From an uncultured Collinsella sp. (GTDB taxonomy: Bacteria; Actinomycetota; Coriobacteriia; Coriobacteriales; Coriobacteriaceae), in contig CAKUFT010000035.1 in NCBI GenBank assembly GCA_934650095.1, positions 1 through 15,652 of the forward strand: a stretch of DNA of 15,652 nt. The letters run 5' to 3'. Numbering within the stretch: the first letter of the stretch is position 1; the number at the start of each line of letters is the position of its first letter. Of the stretch, positions 1-5,575 are shown piece after piece. The position numbers and the translations under genes are program-made. Under the pieces are notes generated by a model. The model worked only from the letters and a program-made list of their open reading frames with translations. It made no database searches and was not told where the DNA came from.

Positions 1-41
1 CGCTGTAGTCTACTGCGCATCGCATCATCTTCGATGTTTTT

Positions 42-74
42 AAAGGGTCGGAAGCACGCTTCCGACCCTTTTTC
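42..74 (+). terminator. Intrinsic terminator
   Basis: Perfect stem AAGGGTCGGAAGC (43-55) with GCTTCCGACCCTT (58-70), followed by a T run to 73. The orientation fits the end of a plus-strand gene lying left of the window. Confidence 0.85.
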
Positions 75-93
75 TATTCCTCGTCAACCTGCT

Positions 94-298
94 CTGGACA
101 GTTAGTTCAGATACGTATTTATTTAAAGCCCCAAAGGGCCGTTCGGAGCTTTCTGAGCTCCCCGGCGGACGCTATGCCGCCCAAAACTCATCGTTTTCGA
201 GCATTACCGCTGCACATTTACCCTCAAATCGTCCTCGAGGGCCCTTAGAAACGCCTCGAACGCGCGATGCCTTATACGTATCTGAACTAACTGTCCAG
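94..298. repeat. MITE-like element 1 with 25-bp perfect inverted ends
   Basis: The left end (94-118) and right end (274-298) are exact reverse complements over 25 bp, containing GGACAGTTAGTTCAG and then the palindrome ATACGTAT. The 155-bp interior has no ORF of its own. It contains three small potential hairpins in a row: GCCC/GGGC near 128-139, GGAGCT/AGCTCC near 146-162, and GGCGG/CCGCC near 164-181. The same ends recur at 1622-1825 around an unrelated interior of almost equal length. A 9-bp direct repeat TCGTCAACC lies just outside on both sides (81-89 and 305-313) and may be a target duplication, although 4-6 bp separate it from the ends. A non-autonomous mobile element, a REPIN-like pair or an invertible segment would all fit. 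Confidence 0.75.
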
Positions 299-460
299 CA
301 GTTGTCGTCAACCCTCGCGGAAGAGCTCGATTTCCCGCAATCCCCTCAACCAATTCCTCCGACTTCATAACACCCAGCCGTTCATGGCACACAACACCCC
401 ACTGAGCGAAAAGAACGACGCGGCGACCGCGTTTCGCCAACGGCTTAGTACCTTGTAGTT

Positions 461-1588
461 ATGACGACCGTGATTTCACATCTCTCCGCCCTCCGCGCGA
501 TTCGCCGCGCACGACGGGCTTACTCTGCGCTTCCGTGGGACTCCATCGACGTCGGACAGCAATCACAAGCTCTGGCTGGCTGCATCCCCAATAATGACGC
601 CATAGACTTTGACGCGCTTTCGATGCTCGATGCCTGGAATGAAGACGATTCCGAACTGCTCGATCTTCTCGTTTCAAACGAAGACAACAGACGTCCCGAC
701 AAGCGACTTCTTCAGCATATTCTCTCTGCCCCGCTTCCCGAAGGGGCGATTATGCACATCGAGGCTGACATCTATGCCACATCCCCTGCCATGACGGCCC
801 TGCTGTGTTCCAAAAATGAATCGGTTACCAAAACCTTAATGCTTCTCATGGAGCTGCTCGGAACGTATTCTCTTCCGCCCGAGGCAACCTACCCCATCGC
901 CTATGACGACATCTGGCCCAAGGCCGACACCTTCGAAGCGACGAACGATCTCGATTGCCGGAGCGACCAGTCGGTGGCCGAGCAGCAAAATGAAACCCGC
1001 TACGAACAGGCGCACTACAAATGCGAGCCAGCCACGACCATCGAGGAGCTCGAGGCGATCGCACGGTTCGCAAAAAGCAGCTCATATACCTCGTTTCGCA
1101 CAGCCGTCAAACTTGCCCGACCCGGATCTGCATCCCCAGCCGAATCCCTAATGTTTGCTGTTCTCGGAGCGCCCATGCGCTTTGGCGGATTCGGGTGTTG
1201 CAGCCTGCCCATGGGCGGCCTGCTACTCAACTATCGAGTCGACTTCGACACCCTTGCGGTCAACATGTCCTCGGGCATCCCCTACGCCATCTGCGACTTA
1301 TATTGCCCGGCAGCCGGTGTCGACAACGAATACAACGGAATTGGGCATGAGCTTCAAAACGCTCGCATCCACGATGGCAATCGAAATAATGGCCTCAAGG
1401 CAATGGGCATCCACGTCCTGGTTATCAATCGCGACCAGATGAAAGACCTTGTTGCACTCGAAGCCTTCGCCCAAACGATGCATCGACTCGCGGGAGTCCG
1501 ATTCCGTTACCGTATCAAGGGCTATCGCAAGCGCCAGGCCGCTTGGCTCAACGCTCTGCGGGCCGGAATCGGCCTTGCGCCGGTCTAA
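461..1588 (+). CDS. Nuclease-like protein (PD-(D/E)XK / DUF559-VSR-like C-terminus)
   Basis: A 375-residue cytoplasmic protein with no signal peptide or membrane segment. The N-terminus (ISHLSALRAIRRARR, residues 5-19) is basic. Residues 221-257 match a pattern I associate with a family of actinobacterial hypothetical proteins: a P-G-x-x-S-P-x-E stretch, then GGFG, then N-Y-R-V. Residues 276-322 resemble the core of DUF559/VSR-type endonucleases: D279 in CDLYCP, E290 in VDNEYNG, D305 and R308, then a Gly-Ile-His-Val-Leu-Val-Ile strand. The usual acidic or lysine position after the glutamate is N292, so catalytic activity is uncertain. The start is weakly supported because no Shine-Dalgarno precedes ATG 461; a downstream start is possible. 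The gene stands alone between two inverted-repeat elements, which suggests an accessory or defence-type cassette. The function is inference. Confidence 0.6.
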   Translation: MTTVISHLSALRAIRRARRAYSALPWDSIDVGQQSQALAGCIPNNDAIDFDALSMLDAWNEDDSELLDLLVSNEDNRRPDKRLLQHILSAPLPEGAIMHIEADIYATSPAMTALLCSKNESVTKTLMLLMELLGTYSLPPEATYPIAYDDIWPKADTFEATNDLDCRSDQSVAEQQNETRYEQAHYKCEPATTIEELEAIARFAKSSSYTSFRTAVKLARPGSASPAESLMFAVLGAPMRFGGFGCCSLPMGGLLLNYRVDFDTLAVNMSSGIPYAICDLYCPAAGVDNEYNGIGHELQNARIHDGNRNNGLKAMGIHVLVINRDQMKDLVALEAFAQTMHRLAGVRFRYRIKGYRKRQAAWLNALRAGIGLAPV

Positions 1589-1621
1589 ACGGCGAATCGC
1601 CCGTGCGCCGTCGAGCAGGGC

Positions 1622-1825
1622 TGGACAGTTAGTTCAGATACGTATAAATAGACATACTGAATTAGGCTATTTTGCAGTCATCTCTATACCGTTCGTCCTA
1701 TTTGAAGGCCGGGTAGACTTCAAAACAGCGTCATATGGACTAACTGGAGCACCAATACAGCGCCGCGGCATCGAATTAGGCAATCCGGTGGCCCAAGCTT
1801 TATACGTATCTGAACTAACTGTCCA
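1622..1825. repeat. MITE-like element 2 with 27-bp perfect inverted ends
   Basis: The ends 1622-1648 and 1799-1825 are perfect reverse complements over 27 bp. The outer 24 bp are identical to the ends of the element at 94-298. The 150-bp interior is clearly AT-richer than its surroundings and unrelated to the interior of the other copy; it carries GAATTAGGC twice, near 1659 and 1773. An 8-bp inverted repeat lies just outside, GCCGTCGA (1607-1614) and TCGACGGC (1835-1842), as if the element had inserted inside a pre-existing palindrome. It begins 33 bp after the stop of the nuclease-like gene. Confidence 0.75.
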
Positions 1826-1880
1826 CCTCGGCTTTCGACGGCCGCCCAAACGCACCCAAATAACCTCAATTGCCCACCAT

Positions 1881-1909
1881 TTGACAGCAGCAACAGGGTC
1901 GCTCACCAT
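1881..1909 (+). promoter_or_regulatory. Possible pth promoter
   Basis: A perfect -35 TTGACA lies at 1881-1886. At 17-bp spacing the -10 is only CACCAT (1904-1909), so support is moderate. It lies 30 bp before the pth start and outside the neighbouring element, so pth expression need not depend on the insertion. Confidence 0.4.
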
Positions 1910-1939
1910 AGCAGGCGACAAATCGACGAAAGGACAAAC

Positions 1940-2569
1940 ATGGCAGCTGCGCAGCCGCTTAAGATTCGCATGGTTGCCGGGCTTGGCAACCCGGGCGAGG
2001 AATATGCCGAGACCCGCCACAACGCCGGCTTTAAGGCAATCGACGAGCTGGCCCGTCAGGCCAGCGTCACGTACTGGAAAAACCAGGCCGGTGCCGAGGT
2101 CGCGCTCATCAACATCAACGACCCCGAGGAAGAAGGCGGCAAGCGCCAGATTGTGCTGGTCAAGCCGCAGTCGTACATGAACACCTCGGGCGGCCCCATC
2201 TCCAAGCTCTGCCGCGAGTACAAGATCAAGGCCGAAGAGCTGCTCGTGATTCACGACGAGCTCGATATTCCCGCAGGCGACGTGCGCGTCAAGGTGGGCG
2301 GCGGCCATGCCGGCCACAACGGCCTGCGCTCCATCATCGACAAGATGGGCAGCCGCGACTTTAGCCGTATCCGCACCGGCATCGGCAACCCTCCTGGCAA
2401 GATGGCCGTCGCCGACTACGTGCTTAAGCAGCTGCGCGCCCGCGAGGCCGAGGACTTCCAGGACACCTGCGCCCGCGCCGCCGACGCCGCCGGCCTGGCA
2501 ATCGTCCACGGCGTGGTCTATGCCCGCGACCACGTCAACGGCGCCGCCTCCGCCAACGGCAAGCACTAA
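1940..2569 (+). CDS. pth: Peptidyl-tRNA hydrolase
   Basis: A 209-residue cytosolic enzyme that cleaves the ester bond of peptidyl-tRNAs dropped from stalled ribosomes, recycling tRNA. The family residues are present: N17 in GLGNPG, catalytic H27 in TRHNAG, N82 in the YMNTSG motif, D107 in HDELD and N128 in GHNGLRS; these correspond to E. coli N10, H20, N68, D93 and N114. Length is normal for the family apart from a short acidic insert (about residues 61-69, NDPEEEGGK) and a small Ala-rich tail. The start is supported by GAAAGGA about 7 nt before ATG. The gene appears to be monocistronic: its own promoter candidate lies at 1881, and a hairpin covers its stop codon. Confidence 0.97.
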   Translation: MAAAQPLKIRMVAGLGNPGEEYAETRHNAGFKAIDELARQASVTYWKNQAGAEVALININDPEEEGGKRQIVLVKPQSYMNTSGGPISKLCREYKIKAEELLVIHDELDIPAGDVRVKVGGGHAGHNGLRSIIDKMGSRDFSRIRTGIGNPPGKMAVADYVLKQLRAREAEDFQDTCARAADAAGLAIVHGVVYARDHVNGAASANGKH

Positions 2570-2609
2570 AACCTGCCATTTAGGGACAGGTTTATTTTGG
2601 CAGGTTTTA
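2567..2609 (+). repeat. GGGACAG-type hairpin D, overlapping pth stop
   Basis: A 12-bp perfect stem pairs 2567-2578 (starting with the TAA stop codon of pth) with 2598-2609. The loop contains GGGACAGGTTTAT. The 3' arm ends GGTTTTAT, so it probably terminates pth transcription as well. It is homologous, in inverted orientation, to the hairpin at 2739-2765: both contain ACAGGTTTATTTTGG and GGTTTTATC in the same order. Confidence 0.7.
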
Positions 2610-2675
2610 TCTGCGGAAACACCCCGGTTGCCGCATCGCAATAAACCCCGCGCCGCCATACATACGCTGCATCCC

Positions 2676-2716
2676 AAAGGGGCCGGTCTCACCGCAACGC
2701 GAGACCGGCCCCCTTT
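2676..2716 (+). terminator. Strong intrinsic terminator
   Basis: A 12-bp stem GGGGCCGGTCTC (2679-2690) pairs with GAGACCGGCCCC (2701-2712), extended by AAA/TTT across a one-base bulge. The trailing T run is short. It would back up termination after pth. Confidence 0.7.
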
Positions 2717-2738
2717 GCCGTTTTGCCTGATAAAACCG

Positions 2739-2765
2739 ACCAAAATAAACCTGTTCCTTTTTGGT
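2739..2765 (-). repeat. GGAACAG-type hairpin E
   Basis: Stem ACCAAAA (2739-2745) pairs with TTTTGGT (2759-2765). On the minus strand the loop reads AAGGAACAGGTTTAT, matching hairpin D. The closing stem differs from that of D but is still self-complementary, so structure rather than stem sequence is conserved. Confidence 0.6.
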
Positions 2766-2831
2766 AGGCCAGACGGGATAAACCGTTTTCCCACCTGCCG
2801 AAGAAACACGTAAACGGCATGGCCATGAGGG

Positions 2832-2837
2832 TATAAT
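2832..2837 (+). promoter_or_regulatory. -10 box of the nfnAB promoter
   Basis: A perfect TATAAT follows GAGGG. No good -35 is seen at 16-18 bp. It would start transcription about 100 nt before nfnA, leaving a long structured leader. Confidence 0.55.
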
Positions 2838-2841
2838 TTGC

Positions 2842-2924
2842 ACCGTATGTCTGCACAACGCCTGTGCGCGTACGGTTTTATTCGGGCTACCGTCCATTTC
2901 CGTGGAGGCACGGTTCGGCAGCCC
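2842..2924 (+). promoter_or_regulatory. Attenuator-like leader of nfnAB
   Basis: The leader has four alternately complementary segments: ACCGTA (2842-2847), TACGGT (2871-2876), ACCGT (2889-2893) and ACGGT (2910-2914). Segments 1 and 2, with an inner GCACA/TGTGC stem, form a hairpin followed by TTTTATT that resembles a weak terminator. Segments 3 and 4 sit in a second hairpin closed by GGGCT (2884-2888) and AGCCC (2920-2924). Segments 2 and 3 can pair as an alternative. Pairing is read from the sequence; a regulatory switch is inference. Confidence 0.4.
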
Positions 2925-2942
2925 TAACAAGAGAGGGGTTCT

Positions 2943-3782
2943 ATGTATAAGATCCTGGAGAAGACGCAGTTCTCGGAGAAGGTGTTCAAGTTCCGCATCG
3001 AGGCGCCTGCAATCGCCAAACATGCGCACGCTGGACAGTTCCTCATGGTTCGCGCCAACGAGACGGGCGAGCGCGTCCCGTTTACCCTGGCCGGCTGGAA
3101 CGGTGACGAGGGCTGGGTCGAGTTCATCTTCATGGTGATCGGCAAGACCACCGAGATGCTGTCCACCTACGAGGCCGGCGAGTCGCTGCGCGACGTCGTG
3201 GGCCCGCTGGGCGTTCCCACCGAGATGGCCGAGGGCCCCTGCGCCGTCATTGGCGGCGGCGTCGGCCTGGCAATTGCCTTCCCGGTCGCCAAGCACCTGG
3301 TCGAGACCGGTCACGAGGTCCACGCCATCATGGGCGCCCGCACCAAGGACCTGCTGCTCATGGAGGACCAGTTCCGCGAGCTGCTCGACGAGGGCCACAT
3401 CCACATCACCACGGACGATGGCTCCTATGGCGAGAAGGGCGTCGTCACGGCACCGCTGGAGCGCCTGCTCCAGGACAAGGCCGTGAGCCAGGTCTTCTGC
3501 GTCGGCCCCGTTCCGATGATGAAGTTCTCGACCCTCACCGCCCAGAAGTACGACACCCCCATCACCGCGTCGCTCAACCCCATCATGGTTGACGGCACCG
3601 GCATGTGCGGCTGCTGCCGCGTCGAGGTGGGCGGCGTGACCAAGTTCGCTTGCGTCGACGGCCCCGACTTCGATGCCACCCTGGTCGACTGGGATGACCT
3701 TCGTGCCCGCCAGGCCGCTTACCGTTCCGAAGAGGGCGAGTCCCTCAAGGCCTATGAGGAAAAGAGCTGCGCATGCCACTAG
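2943..3782 (+). CDS. nfnA: Ferredoxin-NADP+ reductase subunit alpha (NfnA-type FAD/[2Fe-2S] protein)
   Basis: A 279-residue cytosolic flavoprotein of the ferredoxin reductase / PyrK-like group, often annotated as sulfide/dihydroorotate dehydrogenase-like FAD/NAD-binding protein. The N-terminal FAD barrel carries RVPFTLAGW (residues 44-52). A nucleotide-binding glycine motif follows at 101-109 (AVIGGGVGL). A C-terminal [2Fe-2S] region has C222, C224, C225 and C237, with D217 just before. Length matches NfnA. With the next gene it should form NfnAB, which in characterised anaerobes couples NADH and reduced ferredoxin oxidation to reduction of two NADP+, in either direction. The start is supported by GAGAGGGG a few bases before ATG. 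The stop overlaps the nfnB start by 10 nt, implying coupled translation. An alternative reading as a stand-alone ferredoxin-NADP reductase is less likely given the partner. Confidence 0.9.
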   Translation: MYKILEKTQFSEKVFKFRIEAPAIAKHAHAGQFLMVRANETGERVPFTLAGWNGDEGWVEFIFMVIGKTTEMLSTYEAGESLRDVVGPLGVPTEMAEGPCAVIGGGVGLAIAFPVAKHLVETGHEVHAIMGARTKDLLLMEDQFRELLDEGHIHITTDDGSYGEKGVVTAPLERLLQDKAVSQVFCVGPVPMMKFSTLTAQKYDTPITASLNPIMVDGTGMCGCCRVEVGGVTKFACVDGPDFDATLVDWDDLRARQAAYRSEEGESLKAYEEKSCACH

Positions 3783-5182
3783 TTAACGGTCGTTTCGTTG
3801 CCGATATGAAGTCGCCCCGCACCCCCGATAACGAGGAGCCGGCTGCCGAGCGCGCCTGCGACTTCCGCCCCGTCGACAAGGGCTTCACCGAGGAGATGGC
3901 GCTGGCCGAGGCCGAGCGCTGCCTCAACTGCAAGAAGCCGTTCTGTGTTGAGGGCTGCCCCGTCAACATCAACATCCCCCGCTTTATCGAGCAGATCCGC
4001 GAGAAGGACTTCGGCGGCGCTCTCGATACCATCCGCGAGGACTCCATGCTTCCCGCCATCTGCGGCCGCGTCTGCCCGCAGGAGAACCAGTGCGAGGGCA
4101 AGTGCATCCGTGGTAAGAAGTCCGAGCCCGTGGCCATCGGCCAGCTCGAGCGCTTCCTGGGTGACCGCCCCGAGCTCGCCTCCACGCCCAAGATGGCCCC
4201 CAAGAACGGCAAGAAGGTCGCCGTCGTCGGCTCCGGCCCGTCCGGCATCACCTGCGCCGGCGAGCTCGCCCGTAACGGCTTTGACGTCACCGTCTTCGAG
4301 GCTTTCTTCACCGGCGGCGGCGTGCTGGTCTACGGCATCCCCGAGTTCCGTCTGCCCAAGGCAGTCGTCAAGCGCGAGATTGACGGCCTGGAGGACATGG
4401 GCGTCAAGTTTGAGTACAACTCCGTCGTGGGCAACATGGCTACGGCCGAGGAGCTCTTCGAGCAGGGCTTCGACGCCATCTACGTGGCGACCGGCGCTGG
4501 CCTGCCCAAGTTCCTCAACGTCCCCGGCGAGAACCTGCCCAACGTCTTCTTCGCCAACGAGTACCTCACCCGCGTGAACCTGATGAAGGCCAACAAGTTC
4601 CCCGAGTACGACACCCCCACCAAGCACGGCAAGAACGTCATCGTCTTTGGTGGCGGCAACGTGGCTATGGACGCCGTCCGTACCGCCAAGCGCCTGGGCG
4701 CCGAGCACGCCATCATCGCCTACCGCCGTACCGAGGACGAGATGCCCTGCCGTCGCGCCGAGCTGCACCACGCTAAGGCCGAGGGCGTCGAGGTTCTGCC
4801 GCTCGTCTCCCCGCTCGAGTTTGTCGCTGGCGAGGACGGCTCCGTGTGCGCCGTCAAGGTCCAGAAGATGGAGCTCGGCGAGCCCGACGAGTCCGGCCGT
4901 CGTCGTCCGGTGCCCATCGAGGGCGCCATCGAGGAGATCCCCTGCGACGTCGCGATCTCGGCTATCGGCACCAACGCCAACCCCTTCGCAAAGAAGATCG
5001 GCGGCAAGATGGAGCTCAACAAGTGGGGCTACATCGTCGCCGACGAGGAGACCGGCCAGACCACCGATCCCCGCATCTGGGCCGGCGGCGACATCGTCAC
5101 CGGTGCCGCTACGGTCATTCTGGCGATGGGCGCCGGCAAGAAGGCCGCCGCTTCCATCACCAAGAGCCTGCTGGGCGAGTAA
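3773..5182 (+). CDS. nfnB: NfnB / NADPH-dependent glutamate synthase small-subunit homologue
   Basis: A 469-residue FAD and Fe-S oxidoreductase of the GltD family, frequently annotated gltA. The N-terminal ferredoxin-like domain has two cysteine sets for [4Fe-4S] clusters: C50, C53, C58, C62 and C97, C101, C107, C111 (CGRVCPQENQCEGKC). The FAD motif VVGSGPSGI is at 151-159, the NADP(H)-binding motif VFGGGNVAMD at 291-300, and the C-terminal FAD contact GGD...GAATVILAMGAG at 438-455. Length matches NfnB. The window has no glutamate synthase large subunit, and the adjacent NfnA-type gene overlaps this one, so an electron-bifurcating transhydrogenase role in the cytosol is favoured over glutamate synthesis. 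Transcription ends at the terminator 30 bp downstream. The start lies inside the nfnA reading frame. Confidence 0.92.
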   Translation: MPLVNGRFVADMKSPRTPDNEEPAAERACDFRPVDKGFTEEMALAEAERCLNCKKPFCVEGCPVNINIPRFIEQIREKDFGGALDTIREDSMLPAICGRVCPQENQCEGKCIRGKKSEPVAIGQLERFLGDRPELASTPKMAPKNGKKVAVVGSGPSGITCAGELARNGFDVTVFEAFFTGGGVLVYGIPEFRLPKAVVKREIDGLEDMGVKFEYNSVVGNMATAEELFEQGFDAIYVATGAGLPKFLNVPGENLPNVFFANEYLTRVNLMKANKFPEYDTPTKHGKNVIVFGGGNVAMDAVRTAKRLGAEHAIIAYRRTEDEMPCRRAELHHAKAEGVEVLPLVSPLEFVAGEDGSVCAVKVQKMELGEPDESGRRRPVPIEGAIEEIPCDVAISAIGTNANPFAKKIGGKMELNKWGYIVADEETGQTTDPRIWAGGDIVTGAATVILAMGAGKKAAASITKSLLGE

Positions 5183-5210
5183 TCACCCGCAGCACTAGCC
5201 ATCAAACGGC

Positions 5211-5248
5211 AAAGTCCCCGTCGAGCACACGCCCGGCGGGGACTTTTT
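5211..5248 (+). terminator. Intrinsic terminator of nfnAB
   Basis: Stem AAAGTCCCCG (5211-5220) pairs with CGGGGACTTT (5237-5246) and is followed by further T residues to 5248. A clean rho-independent terminator 29 bp after the nfnB stop. Confidence 0.9.
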
Positions 5249-5264
5249 CTATGCCGACTGCCCG

Positions 5265-5299
5265 ACCACCACGAAGGGGACAGGCACCTTTGTGGTGGT
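5265..5299 (+). repeat. GGGGACAG-type hairpin A
   Basis: A 13-bp stem, ACCACCACGAAGG (5265-5277) with CCTTTGTGGTGGT (5287-5299), contains one G-T wobble. The 9-nt loop is GGACAGGCA. The same hairpin recurs at 7999-8033 and 11402-11442 in the opposite orientation. It lies in a convergent intergenic gap. Confidence 0.8.
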
Positions 5300-5322
5300 T
5301 TTGGACTTGGCCGGCCGGTTTG

Positions 5323-5538
5323 TCTCGATCTGTAACACCTGGAGCCCGTTGAGCATCGCAGTTGTTACAGATCGAGATATTGCTCCAACCGCCTCCGCTT
5401 TGTCTCAATCTGTAACAGTTAGAGGCCAAATTCCTCGCTGCATGTTACAGATCGAGACGTTAGGTTGGCGGCCGAACAGTTCATCTCAATCTGTAACATC
5501 TAGAGCCGTTTTGGGCAGTTTGGTGTTACAGATTGAGA
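5323..5538. repeat. Array of six alternating 15-bp repeats, 40-bp period
   Basis: Copies of TCTCRATCTGTAACA (5323-5337, 5403-5417, 5484-5498) alternate with the reverse complement (5363-5377, 5443-5457, 5524-5538). Start-to-start steps are 40, 40, 40, 41 and 40 bp, and the spacers are 25, 25, 25, 26 and 25 bp. Each inverted pair makes a 55-bp hairpin with a 15-bp stem and 25-nt loop. Pairs 1 and 3 match perfectly because base 5 co-varies (G/C in pair 1, A/T in pair 3); pair 2 has one mismatch. Spacers following forward copies share a degenerate YTRGAGSC start, so they are not random. The array fills the gap between convergent nfnB and the surface protein gene. The alternating orientation and short repeat argue against CRISPR, and no cas gene is present. 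Confidence 0.85.
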
Positions 5539-5575
5539 TTTTGCTGAGGCCGAGAACGAGAGCCGTCACCCAGCT

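Larger units (their letters stand above)
1..460. other. Intergenic stretch before first gene
   Basis: No convincing gene lies here. The stretch holds an intrinsic terminator (42-74), a 205-bp inverted-repeat element (94-298) and about 160 bp leading to the gene at 461. A TAG at 6-8 could be the stop of an upstream plus-strand gene served by the terminator, but too little is present to identify it. The 160 bp before 461 has no clear promoter and no good Shine-Dalgarno sequence. Confidence 0.6.
2570..2942. other. Intergenic region between pth and nfnA
   Basis: 373 bp without a gene. In order it holds hairpin D on the pth stop, an intrinsic terminator (2676-2716), hairpin E (2739-2765), a -10 box (2832-2837) and a structured leader (2842-2924). 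D and E are inverted copies, so 2567-2765 has the layout of a REPIN with a terminator between its arms. Confidence 0.6.

Noticed and set aside
94..298. Integron attC site or retron RNA
   Set aside because: The ends lack the attC core consensus, and no integrase or reverse transcriptase is present in the window.
204..440. Minus-strand 78-codon frame running from before the nuclease-like gene into element 1
   Set aside because: It needs a TTG start with no ribosome site, and its C-terminal part is read through the inverted-repeat end; a chance frame is likelier.
1667..2911. 414-codon minus-strand frame across pth
   Set aside because: Antisense to pth, whose catalytic residues are all present; it also spans terminators and repeat elements.
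3779..4771. 330-codon minus-strand frame inside nfnB
   Set aside because: GC-rich shadow of a clearly recognisable enzyme; composition is low-complexity Ala/Gly/Leu/Val.
5323..5538. CRISPR array
   Set aside because: Repeats are only 15 bp and alternate in orientation, spacers are partly similar to one another, and no cas gene is in the window.
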